This document shows, one piece after another, positions 45,771 to 53,928 of a DNA stretch of 64,000 nt. The position numbers and the translations under genes are program-made. The stretch is from CAKZNE01 sp040222435 (GTDB lineage Bacteria > Bacteroidota > Bacteroidia > Flavobacteriales > Schleiferiaceae), in assembly GCA_965212245.1 (NCBI GenBank), contig OZ243107.1, forward strand, positions 3,720,001 through 3,784,000, given 5' to 3'. How positions within the stretch are numbered: the first letter of the stretch is position 1; each line of letters opens with the position of its first letter. The notes under the pieces are model-generated. The model was not told the DNA's origin and ran no database searches. It saw only the letters and a program-made list of their open reading frames with translations.

Positions 45771-46637
45771 GGTTGTGGTTTTAAACCGATAAAGGAAAAA
45801 TGAAGTGTGATCTTACCCCTCTTTGGAAACAGGTTTCAATGGAAAAAACCAAAATAGAATTTCCGGATATTATGGTAATGTCATCATCAATGAGGTAGTC
45901 CGAAACCGTATAGCGGTATAGATAATTCATGAGTAGAGAGAGTGCAATGTCCTCACGAATATAGAACTAACCCATGACATTTTATACTATCTCTATTCAT
46001 ATAGGATTTATTAAAATATTCTTATTGACATTCAGTATATAATGATCAACTGGTAATTTCAGCAAATTTGTCCGACCTCAGTTCTTTTAATCGGATAATG
46101 CTTGAAGATCATAAAGCAGGTATATTTAAAAAAATGATAAACCATTCCCTTAGCTCGTGTGTGCCTATGCCATTTTTAATGATTATCTGTTTTGGATATT
46201 AAAAACTCCTGCATCCTTCAACAAAAACTCCGGGACGTTTTTTCAAACGGAACAGGATGTTTTCTCTAAAACTCCGGCATGTTTTTACTCATGGACGGGC
46301 ATCCATACATCAAGAGCTAAGGTTATATATCCCTATCATGCTCAAATTACTGAATAACAATATTTTAATATTCATGATATTTAGAGGGGTTTTGGATTTT
46401 GAGAACGTATTGTGTAAGTATTATTAAACGTTATGGATAACAAACATCCGTACCGGGGTGGTTTGGCTATACTGGATTTTTACTTTTTTATATCAAAAAA
46501 GTATAATTCCCATTCACTAAAAAAACTCATCCATTCAAATATTTATTTACTGAATATTCATGCCTGATACTACTTTAGAAGCAAACTAATACTCTATGGG
46601 CTCCTGATAAGCGCCCTTTAATTAAACCTTCTATAGT
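45771..46637. other. AT-rich intergenic region between the nuclease and tail-collar operons
   Basis: These 867 bases hold no convincing gene. The two flanking operons diverge from it, so it must contain both promoters. Three imperfect copies of aaaactcc followed by a purine-rich tail occur near 46201, 46223 and 46268; the last two extend as aactccggg/aactccggc with a following run of T. No tRNA, insertion-sequence end or CRISPR repeat is visible. Confidence 0.5.
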
Positions 46638-47231
46638 ATGAAACAGAAAGACTCTACTCCAGGCCTTATGGCCGTACCTACCAATGGTTATGTGCCTATG
46701 GGAACCGTTATTGCTTTTTTACTCCCTGCGGGCAACATTCCTGCGGGATGGTTACCTTGTGACGGTTCTGAGATACCGGCAGATAAATACCCGGATCTGA
46801 TCTCCGCTCTTAACAGCTCTACTACTCCCAAGTTAAACGGGCTGGTGTTGCTTGGCACCGGTACCGGTGCGGATTTGAATAACCTATCTAAGAACTTTAC
46901 CCTGAATCAAACAGGTGGTGAGTACGAAAACACGCTTAACCAACTACAGATGCCTTCCCACCAGCACCTGGGATGGGGCGGTGGTGGTACCGATTGGGGT
47001 GGAACTACCAGTATTTCCTCTAAAGATGGCTTCACCGGCTCAGGAAAAATAGACGGTGATAATCATATGGCGGGCTCTACCTATACCGGAGGTCAGCTTT
47101 CTGAAGAAGCTCTGATTGCTATAGACAATGGCAACCTGACTGCCAATGAACCCGGAATTACCCAGGGTCATAATAATATACAGCCTTATTATGCTGTAAA
47201 TTACATCATCTACACCGGTGTAAACGGTTAA
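46638..47231 (+). CDS. Phage tail-collar domain protein
   Basis: The 197 residues match the tail-collar fold found in tail fibres and in microcystin-dependent-like proteins. Marks are PAGNIPAGWLPCDGSEIP near residue 35, the MPSHQHLGWGGGG turn and the C-terminal HNNIQPYYAVNYIIYTG. In phages this domain forms the base of receptor-binding fibres; as a lone cellular protein its role is unclear. It is the first gene of a three-gene plus-strand group with 42- and 2-base gaps to the next two. Confidence 0.88.
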   Translation: MKQKDSTPGLMAVPTNGYVPMGTVIAFLLPAGNIPAGWLPCDGSEIPADKYPDLISALNSSTTPKLNGLVLLGTGTGADLNNLSKNFTLNQTGGEYENTLNQLQMPSHQHLGWGGGGTDWGGTTSISSKDGFTGSGKIDGDNHMAGSTYTGGQLSEEALIAIDNGNLTANEPGITQGHNNIQPYYAVNYIIYTGVNG

Positions 47232-47273
47232 TCCGGGCTTTTTCTCCAGTTTAATTTTCCAAACCTTATTGTT

Positions 47274-48899
47274 ATGTTTAAAAAATCAGACCCTTATACT
47301 TTTACCCGGTTCAGTGCGCTCTCCAGGCGCACTGAATCCGGTGCTGAGGAAATAATCGGTTCCATAGCCATGGAATACGAAGTAAGCCTCTATGAAGATG
47401 TTCAATCCAACGGACCGGAATCGGTAAGCAAATCCAAAAACCAGAAGTTTGTGGTGAACAGTACTCAGCGAATTAAGATTTATAACCCTACGGGACTTAC
47501 ATCGGGACCCGATACAAACCTGGACAGTTATAATGATTACCCGGCTTTGCTCAGTACGCGGATGTCATTGGACGGAGGACAATTTGAGCTCATTGACTAC
47601 TCACCTCAAACCATAAACACCCAGGTAGAAACTTCAGGTTCCTATGGCAGCTCGGACGGGCAGTCTAAATCCAATTCCAGCAGCAATACAGTAGGCTCTT
47701 CTGTTTCGCAAACCAATTCATTCAGTACCTCAGTAAGTGTGGGCCAGAATTTCGGAGGTGGCTCAGCTACCTATGAACATTCTTCAACCGTTACCCGTGA
47801 AAAATCTCAAACTACAGGAACAGAGGTCTCCGCCAATAATTCGGTAGACTCTTCGCGCTCTGCATCTATGAGCATTAAAGACTGGGGGGCCTATGCTCTT
47901 GTAAACCCTGCTTCTCAGGAACCCACCTGGACCTTTGGGCAGGAATATCCCTGGAACACCATTGAATGCCGTAAAACCACCGGCCACATTAACCCGGATA
48001 ATACCAACCAGGTAGAAGTGGTTATCCCTACTTCCATGCAGGATCGTTTGTACGATAACGGGGGCTCCCTCTATCCGCCCAGTGAACTTTCTACTTACGG
48101 GATCAACTTTGTTATGAAGTCGTCATGGATTGTGATGATGCCTAATGACAGCAGTAAGGATACGGTATCCATTGATCATATAGTAAATTATTTCACAGCC
48201 TCTCACCTATTGACGCAAACGGGATCGGATAGTGGTACAGCCTACGGTGTAGAGGTGTATATTGACCAGCAACCGATAAGCCTGAACGGTGACCTGAGCA
48301 CAGATCTCAACCTGAACTTCATGGCGCTGAGTCCTTTAAGTGCAGCTGCTATTGTGGGGTTCATTCCCAACCGATTCATTATTAAGCCGGAAGCTGCTAC
48401 GGATACCAGTGCTCCCGTACCCTTCAAGATCATTTCGGCTACCAATGATCTGCTGATCATGGACACTACAAGCTACCCGGATGACTGTGAGGCAGGTGCA
48501 GGCTTTGAAGCTTCTGAAACCTCATTAACAGCCGGTTTTGCTCCCAACTGTACTAGTCTGCAAATAACGCTTTATTTTAAGGTGATAGATTCGGTGAGTA
48601 ATTACAACCTCTTTATGAAGCATTGGAAAACGGGAGCTACGGGAGTGGTTCTTACTATGCTTATTAATGAAGATGAGGAAACCACCATTACGCAGTATGT
48701 GGATGCTCAGGAAGCTGAAGGCGGAGAGAACAATATGCTCTCCATTTCACTCCGCAACCAGAACTTCACTTCAGTGGATTACCATGACTTTCTGCAACTG
48801 GGTCTTAACTCCATACAAATAACCATAGAACCGATTGGAGGCACCTACCAGGAAGATAGCGATTACCAGGTACGGGCAATTTCCATTGAGGAGGGTTAA
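47274..48899 (+). CDS. Ser/Thr-rich protein, possible beta-pore-forming toxin fold
   Basis: I do not recognise this 541-residue protein. The striking part is residues 120-205, where Ser, Thr, Asn and Gly alternate with small hydrophobics, for example SSVSQTNSFSTSVSVGQNF, and the following block ends SASMSIKDWGAYALVNP. Such amphipathic low-complexity stretches are used as membrane-inserting hairpins by aerolysin-type pore formers, but they also occur in fibre proteins. The N- and C-terminal parts look like beta domains. There is no signal peptide. It sits between the tail-collar gene and a basic protein gene. Confidence 0.65.
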   Translation: MFKKSDPYTFTRFSALSRRTESGAEEIIGSIAMEYEVSLYEDVQSNGPESVSKSKNQKFVVNSTQRIKIYNPTGLTSGPDTNLDSYNDYPALLSTRMSLDGGQFELIDYSPQTINTQVETSGSYGSSDGQSKSNSSSNTVGSSVSQTNSFSTSVSVGQNFGGGSATYEHSSTVTREKSQTTGTEVSANNSVDSSRSASMSIKDWGAYALVNPASQEPTWTFGQEYPWNTIECRKTTGHINPDNTNQVEVVIPTSMQDRLYDNGGSLYPPSELSTYGINFVMKSSWIVMMPNDSSKDTVSIDHIVNYFTASHLLTQTGSDSGTAYGVEVYIDQQPISLNGDLSTDLNLNFMALSPLSAAAIVGFIPNRFIIKPEAATDTSAPVPFKIISATNDLLIMDTTSYPDDCEAGAGFEASETSLTAGFAPNCTSLQITLYFKVIDSVSNYNLFMKHWKTGATGVVLTMLINEDEETTITQYVDAQEAEGGENNMLSISLRNQNFTSVDYHDFLQLGLNSIQITIEPIGGTYQEDSDYQVRAISIEEG

Positions 48900-48901
48900 A
48901 C

Positions 48902-49720
48902 ATGAAATCTCCGTCCACCGCTATAAAGACCGCTAAGCGCAAGCGCACCTTAAAAAAGAACACCACATCCACACACGCCAGCCTGAACGCTGAATACAGA
49001 ATGGCGGGTGAGCAAATAGGGGTACAAGCTTCGTCAGACTCTCTGGCTGCCCGGAAGAACCGTTACGCAAAAACCCTGAAGACCCGTAATATGGCGGGGC
49101 TTAGTAGTACTCGTTTCGGGAAGTCCTATCGGGATCTGCAGCCCGGTCATGATGAACTGGTTTCTACCTCATCGGTGCGTGAGCTCATGCGCGGAAGTGT
49201 ATCCCGTTCTTCTCTCTCGGGAAAGTCAGAAGCAGTATTGGACACATTTTATAACAGTCTGTCTGATGACCGCTTTCCCTCGCATATGTCTGGTTACTCT
49301 TCCAGCAAGGGTACTATGCAACACCCTACCGCTGCCGGCCGGGGAATTTGGGACCGCAATGCCCGGGGAAATAGTAAGGCGCATTATGATATGGACCTCA
49401 AGCGAAAGCAGGAGGTAGCCAGAAGTCTTACTCAGGAGCTGAGTAAGGGGAGTAAGCTGGAAACCATATCCAAAGCGGTTAGACGGAGAGCTATCTCTTT
49501 TACGCTTAATGAGTTTACTGCTCCGGCCACCGCCAGTGATCAAAAGCCCGCCTCAGGCGTAAGCCTGAGTGAGAAGAAGCGGCAGGTTGAAGCGCGTGAG
49601 GAGTTGAAAAGAACCTTTGTTTCACTGGGCGGAACTCAGGAGCACTCTGCTGATCAAAGCCTGAACAGAAGGTGGGGAGACCGCAGTACTAAAAGGTCTG
49701 TGTCACCACCCCGGAGGTAA
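48902..49720 (+). CDS. Basic hydrophilic protein, unknown
   Basis: This 272-residue protein has no hydrophobic segment, and its N-terminus is very basic (KTAKRKRTLKKNTT). Ser, Arg and Lys are enriched throughout, and it ends RRWGDRSTKRSVSPPRR. A central patch, IWDRNARGNSKAHYDMDLKR, is the most folded-looking part. I cannot name a family; a nucleic-acid-binding, linker or cargo role are all possible. Its start is 2 bases after the preceding stop, so it is coupled to the Ser-rich gene. The next 196 bases (49721-49916) contain no gene or terminator I can support. Confidence 0.6.
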   Translation: MKSPSTAIKTAKRKRTLKKNTTSTHASLNAEYRMAGEQIGVQASSDSLAARKNRYAKTLKTRNMAGLSSTRFGKSYRDLQPGHDELVSTSSVRELMRGSVSRSSLSGKSEAVLDTFYNSLSDDRFPSHMSGYSSSKGTMQHPTAAGRGIWDRNARGNSKAHYDMDLKRKQEVARSLTQELSKGSKLETISKAVRRRAISFTLNEFTAPATASDQKPASGVSLSEKKRQVEAREELKRTFVSLGGTQEHSADQSLNRRWGDRSTKRSVSPPRR

Positions 49721-49916
49721 GACATACCGGCTTTTTATGAGGCGCAGAGGCTTGGCCCAAATACATCAGCTAATCTGAACAATCGCAATTGATGATGATA
49801 TGTTTGACACGGTGGCCATCATGGCTATGCAGTAAATACTTAAAAGTAAGCTTCTACAACGAAACAGCCAGGTTAAATCCTGATGATAAAAGATATACCC
49901 GATATGGATAATATTT

Positions 49917-50252
49917 TTAAAACCCGAATGACGTGCTGAGCTGAAACATAGGTAAATACATAGCCACCAGGATCAGGGCTACCAGAAAGCCGAGGAAAAT
50001 AATGATGATTGGTTCCAGGGCGTTGCCCAGCATTTTGGCGCGATGCTGTAACTCGTCCTCCATCTGCATACCAAGTTTTTTAAAGATCAGTTCCAGTTGA
50101 TTAGACTCTTCGCCTACTTTTACCAGAGTTACCAGGCGGGCGGGGTAGATATTAAACTTAGACAGTCCTTCATTTAAACTGGAACCCTGTAATATCATAT
50201 TACGTATTTTTTCCAGCGAACTGGATATCGGGTAAAAGCGTACCATACGCAA
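49917..50252 (-). pseudogene. Truncated GspF/PilC-type secretion platform remnant
   Basis: The 111 codons encode only the C-terminal part of a type II secretion / type IV pilus inner-membrane platform protein. It shows a MRMVRFYPISSSLEKI-like helix, then YPARLVTLVKVGEESNQLE, then the last membrane segment ALEPIIIIFLGFLVALILVA and the end MYLPMFQLS. Intact family members have about 400 residues and three membrane segments. Upstream codons lose the homology and soon hit a stop, so the 5' three quarters are missing. No other secretion gene is nearby. It marks a rearrangement point at the edge of the accessory region. Confidence 0.75.
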
Positions 50253-50324
50253 CGCTTAAGTGGAGAGAAGTGATAAACTTCATTTGTTATTATTAAAATA
50301 TTTTAAATTTATTCAAGTCTAAAA

Positions 50325-51058
50325 TCATTCAAATAGTTTACCCATCATTTCCTTAGATTGTTTATATGCCTTATCAGTAGGCTTTCCTTTTACAAACCGG
50401 TAACAATCCTCCGGGGTTGTTTCAAACTCCTTCAGTTCATTGAGCCATTTATCAATAATTCCTCTCCACTCTTCATAAGCAGATTCTCTTCCTCCATTAA
50501 TATATACGTCATGAGTAAACTCGTTGACCAAACCGTCTCGGAATTTTTTAACGTCTGCCTGCACTGTGCTTAGAAAAATATACCTTATTCCATACGCCAC
50601 CCCCATACTATCTTCCAGCTCTTTAAATTGCCTTCTGGCTATCCTTGCAGATAGCTCATAAATATCAAAAACAACTTGTTGCATGGCTACTCCTATTGAG
50701 TCTTTAAAAGAAAAAACAGAAGTATTCATCTCAAAAGCCGGGACAAAGTATACCTTATCCAGCTTCTCTTTTCTGTGTTTCTTTCGTTTGGGTACGTCAA
50801 GAACAGCAAATAATCCCACAGATGCCGAGGTGCACAATTGAAATGTATCACAATATACTTTTAATCTGGGGTCAGCATTAAAATTCCCTTTGAAGTCTGT
50901 CGGTTTAAGTTTTCTATCCGCTTGCCAAAAAATATGGGTATCCGAGTTAGTAGGCAGAACAGTTTGAGCCACCCCCCCCCGGGAATCCCTAAAAAACTGA
51001 ATACTATAATTACAAAAACCCTTATACACAGGGCACAATTTTTATAAGGTACTATCAT
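50325..51058 (-). CDS. Exported protein of unknown function, frame broken at a G9 tract
   Basis: The body (frame up to 51038) reads TNSDTHIFWQADRKLKPTDF and continues for about 200 residues with basic and acidic patches. The W-x-x-x-R-K-L-x-x-x-D-F-K-G pattern resembles Bacteroidota exported proteins of the DUF922-like group. The only good start, the ATG at 51058 just 4 bases after the apbE stop, opens in another frame and encodes a hydrophobic leader (CIRVFVIIVFSFLG). The two frames meet at nine G residues (minus strand) at 50972-50980. A tract of 10 or 7 G would join leader and body. So this is either a phase-variable gene in its off state or a sequencing error. The in-frame alternative would be a 237-residue protein without a signal. 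Confidence 0.6.
50972..50980 (-). repeat. Homopolymeric G9 tract inside a coding sequence
   Basis: Nine consecutive C on the plus strand (G on the coding strand), flanked by GGG/CCC. Such runs are prone to slippage, and the reading frame changes from a signal-peptide frame to the frame of the mature protein across it. Confidence 0.9.
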
Positions 51059-51062
51059 TACG

Positions 51063-52082
51063 CTATATTTCAGAAATAACATACTTCTCAAACCCCCTGG
51101 TCTGGTATACCTCCCAATCCCCATCTTCATTGGAATAAATAAGGTAGCCCTCCAGGCCAGGTTTCGAGTCGAGGAATTCAATCGTTTTTTTCACACCCTT
51201 TACCATGCAGAGGGTGGCATAGGCATCCGCATCCATCGCATTGGGTGCAATTACAGATACGCTTAGCAAGCGGTTACGGGCCGGAAAGCCTGTAGCCGGA
51301 TTAATAGTGTGCGCATATTTAAGACCCGTCTCTTCATCTACCCAAAACTTACGGTAATTACCGGAGGTAGCCAGGGCCGCATCTTTAAGGGCAATAATCA
51401 CCTGAAAACGGTCTGCCTCATCCAGTTCCTCGCTGGGCTTATCAATACCAATCTTCCATACCTCACCATCGGTATTGGTTCCGCGGGCCCGTACCTCACC
51501 TCCTACCTCTACCATGTAATGTTCTATGCCCTTACGCTCCAAAAAAGCAGTGATCACATCTACCGTATACCCCTGGGCAATGGCATTAAAATCCAGTTTA
51601 TAACCCCGGGGAATTGCCACTTGTGCATTTCGCTGACGCAGGTTCTGATAACCTATAAAATCTTTCACGCTATCTACCCGGGCTGAGTCTACCTCGTGTT
51701 GTTTAGAAAGGCCAAAACCCCATAATTCCACCATAGGTCCGATGGTAGGATCAAACTGTCCGGCTGATTCTTCGCTTATTTCCAGAGAACGCTGAAGTAC
51801 ACGTTGAAAAAGACTGTCCACCGTTACGAGTGTATCCCCTTTATTGATCAGTGAGATCAATGAACTAGCCTGATAAGTGCTCATGGAGGCATCAATGGCT
51901 TCAAATATACCCTTGATCTCTTCGGAGTAATCCACCCCGTCCAGCACGCGGTATTTGATCTGGAAAGTAGAACCTTGTGCGTAACCGGTATTGTTTACCT
52001 GTATGAGTTGGGGCTCCTGTTTACAAGCAGATACAATCACAAAAAGCAGGGCCAGAAGGCCTGGAATGGCGGGTTTCTTCAT
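51063..52082 (-). CDS. apbE: FAD:protein FMN transferase ApbE
   Basis: ApbE attaches FMN covalently to Thr in the S/T-G-A/G-T motifs of NqrB and NqrC. The ATG at 52082 gives a lipoprotein signal ending VIVSACKQ; an upstream ATG at 52121 only adds 13 polar residues. Conserved parts are GSTFQIKYRV, GQFDPTIGPMVELWGF, YKLDFNAIAQGYTVD, VEVGGEVRARG and, for Mg2+ binding, NAMDADAYATLCMV. The 340 residues are full length. The enzyme would act in the periplasm. In many genomes apbE directly follows nqrF; here an oppositely oriented sheath gene lies between them. Confidence 0.95.
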   Translation of the reverse strand: MKKPAIPGLLALLFVIVSACKQEPQLIQVNNTGYAQGSTFQIKYRVLDGVDYSEEIKGIFEAIDASMSTYQASSLISLINKGDTLVTVDSLFQRVLQRSLEISEESAGQFDPTIGPMVELWGFGLSKQHEVDSARVDSVKDFIGYQNLRQRNAQVAIPRGYKLDFNAIAQGYTVDVITAFLERKGIEHYMVEVGGEVRARGTNTDGEVWKIGIDKPSEELDEADRFQVIIALKDAALATSGNYRKFWVDEETGLKYAHTINPATGFPARNRLLSVSVIAPNAMDADAYATLCMVKGVKKTIEFLDSKPGLEGYLIYSNEDGDWEVYQTRGFEKYVISEI

Positions 52083-52245
52083 GGTGTCAAAAGTAAGAAA
52101 TCGCTTCTCTCCGTTAAGCACATAGTGTTAAAATCCGATGGTGATCAAAGTGTTTATTTACTTTTAAGCCAACTTTTCCAGGTAGTCTGACCATAGTAAT
52201 ATATACCTGAAATTAGCATGAAATCAACAACTAAACAATATAGTT

Positions 52246-53739
52246 ATGGCACAAATGAAAACACCCGGGGTCTACATCGTTGAAAAAGATACTCTTGGGA
52301 TTAATGTAGTTGCAGTGGAAACGGATGTACCCGCTTTTATCGGGTATACCGAGAAAGCCGAAAATGTAAACAAGTCCCTGCTTAACAAACCTTTCAGGAT
52401 AACCTCTTTAAGTGAGTATGAGCAGTACTTTGGTGGAGGTGCGGTTAGAGAATATGACATTAGTGAAACAGAAAACGGACCTGCTGTTAACCCCACCGGG
52501 CAGCCTTACATTTTCTTTAACGCTTTGCGATTTTTCTACCAGAATGGCGGAGGACCCTGTTATATTGTTTCTGTAGGTAATTATACGGATGATATCAGCC
52601 TGCAGCCATTACAAAATGCTATTCAATTCCTCGAAAAAGAGGAGGAACCAACTATGCTGGTTATTCCGGAAGCTATAAAACTACAGCAAAGTGATTGTTT
52701 TACACTTCAGGAAAATATGCTGAACCACTGTGGGGAGGAAATGCAAAACCGCGTAGCAATCCTGGATATTTATGAGGGCTACCAACCTCAAACCAATGAT
52801 GGTAATAACGTGATTACTACCTTCAGGGATAATATTCGTATAAACAATTTGTCTTATGGTGCTTCTTATTACCCCTGGTTGCGCACAACAATAATGAATA
52901 CCAGTGAAGTGAGCCTCAATAACCTGAGTTCAGGAAGCATAAAAACACTTGAGAGCATCCTTTACCAGGAATTTAATGTTTCTCCCGACAAAACCGAAGG
53001 TGAGGATCAGCGAACCCGTGAGATAAGAGATCTGATAAACAGCATTTCCGAAGTGGTTAAGGATGACCAGTATGGGCATAAGGTGAGAGAGCTGACTTCC
53101 ACACTTACAACCCTAAGTCCCGTATTCAATGCCATAATGACGGACATACGTAATGATCTTAACCTACTCCCACCTTCATCCGCTATGGCTGGTATATACA
53201 CCTTGGTTGATAATAACCGGGGGGTTTGGAGTGCCCCCGCCAATATCTCTATAAGCTCGGTGATTGAACCATCGGTAACGATCAATCATGATGAACAAGA
53301 AGACCTGAATGCACCTCTGAACGGTAAAGCCGTTAATGCCATTCGGCATTTTCCCGGAGAAGGTGTATTAGTATGGGGCGCCCGAACCCTGGATGGAAAC
53401 AGCAGTGACTGGAGGTATATCAACGTACGAAGAACCATGATTATGCTGGAGCAATCTATCAAAACAGCTTGCCGGGCTTTTGTTTTTGAGCCTAATGATG
53501 CCAATACATGGACTGCCATAAAGAGTATGATCGATAGCTTCTTATATGATCAGTGGAAACAGGGAGCACTGGTTGGTGCAAGTCCATCTGACGCTTATAC
53601 TGTAGCAATTGGCCTGGGGTCTACCATGACGGGAGAGGATATACTTAATGGTATTATGCGGGTAACCGTACTGGTAGCCATCAGCAGACCTGCAGAATTT
53701 ATTGAGATCAGCTTCCAGCAGCAAATGCAGAGATCCTGA
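52246..53739 (+). CDS. Contractile tail sheath protein, solitary
   Basis: The 497 residues fit the tail-sheath family of contractile phages and extracellular contractile injection systems. The N-terminus MKTPGVYIVEKDTLGINVV is the hallmark donor strand region. VETDVPAFIGYTEKAE and FFYQNGGGPCYIVSVG follow, and the C-terminal half carries VLVWGARTLDG and the typical ending FIEISFQQQMQ. It is complete and shows no stop or shift. No tube, baseplate, spike, ATPase or tail-length gene is in the window. It lies alone between nqrF and apbE and ends at a terminator shared with nqrF. It could be a remnant, a gene in trans to a cluster elsewhere, or a domesticated structural protein. Confidence 0.9.
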   Translation: MAQMKTPGVYIVEKDTLGINVVAVETDVPAFIGYTEKAENVNKSLLNKPFRITSLSEYEQYFGGGAVREYDISETENGPAVNPTGQPYIFFNALRFFYQNGGGPCYIVSVGNYTDDISLQPLQNAIQFLEKEEEPTMLVIPEAIKLQQSDCFTLQENMLNHCGEEMQNRVAILDIYEGYQPQTNDGNNVITTFRDNIRINNLSYGASYYPWLRTTIMNTSEVSLNNLSSGSIKTLESILYQEFNVSPDKTEGEDQRTREIRDLINSISEVVKDDQYGHKVRELTSTLTTLSPVFNAIMTDIRNDLNLLPPSSAMAGIYTLVDNNRGVWSAPANISISSVIEPSVTINHDEQEDLNAPLNGKAVNAIRHFPGEGVLVWGARTLDGNSSDWRYINVRRTMIMLEQSIKTACRAFVFEPNDANTWTAIKSMIDSFLYDQWKQGALVGASPSDAYTVAIGLGSTMTGEDILNGIMRVTVLVAISRPAEFIEISFQQQMQRS

Positions 53740-53794
53740 TCCTTGAATTTAAGGAACTAATGTACCGAACCAGTCCTGCTGTAAAAGAAGAAGT

Positions 53795-53863
53795 AAAGGT
53801 GTAGGTTTCCCATATACCCGGCTACTTCAGACACGCCTCGATACGGCCTTCGGCCACTCAGTA
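53795..53863. repeat. GC-rich hairpin-bearing segment, possible dispersed repeat
   Basis: Between the sheath stop and the terminator lies cacgcctcgatac, then ggccttcggcc, then actcagtatgacc. The ggcc-ttc-ggcc core forms a tight hairpin. It looks unlike the flanking AT-rich spacers and like a mobile or REP-type unit, but I found no second copy in this window. Confidence 0.3.
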
Positions 53864-53868
53864 TGACC

Positions 53869-53898
53869 AAAAAAAGCGGCCAAAGGCCGCTTTTTTTT
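53869..53898. terminator. Bidirectional terminator between the sheath gene and nqrF
   Basis: The hairpin aaaaaaagcggcc - aaa - ggccgcttttttt has a T or A tract of seven or more on each side. The converging genes stop at 53739 and 53929, so it serves the sheath gene and the nqr operon. Confidence 0.85.
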
Positions 53899-53928
53899 AA
53901 AATCTTATGTATAAGGTCTAAATTCTCA

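Noticed and set aside
46157..46357. 66-codon open frame in the large AT-rich gap
   Set aside because: Composition is random-looking, with no signal, motif or coupling to a neighbour; it probably arises by chance in AT-rich DNA.
50861..51181. 106-codon open frame as a separate gene
   Set aside because: It overlaps the apbE end, and its only gene-like part is the signal-peptide leader that belongs in front of the out-of-frame body after the G9 tract.
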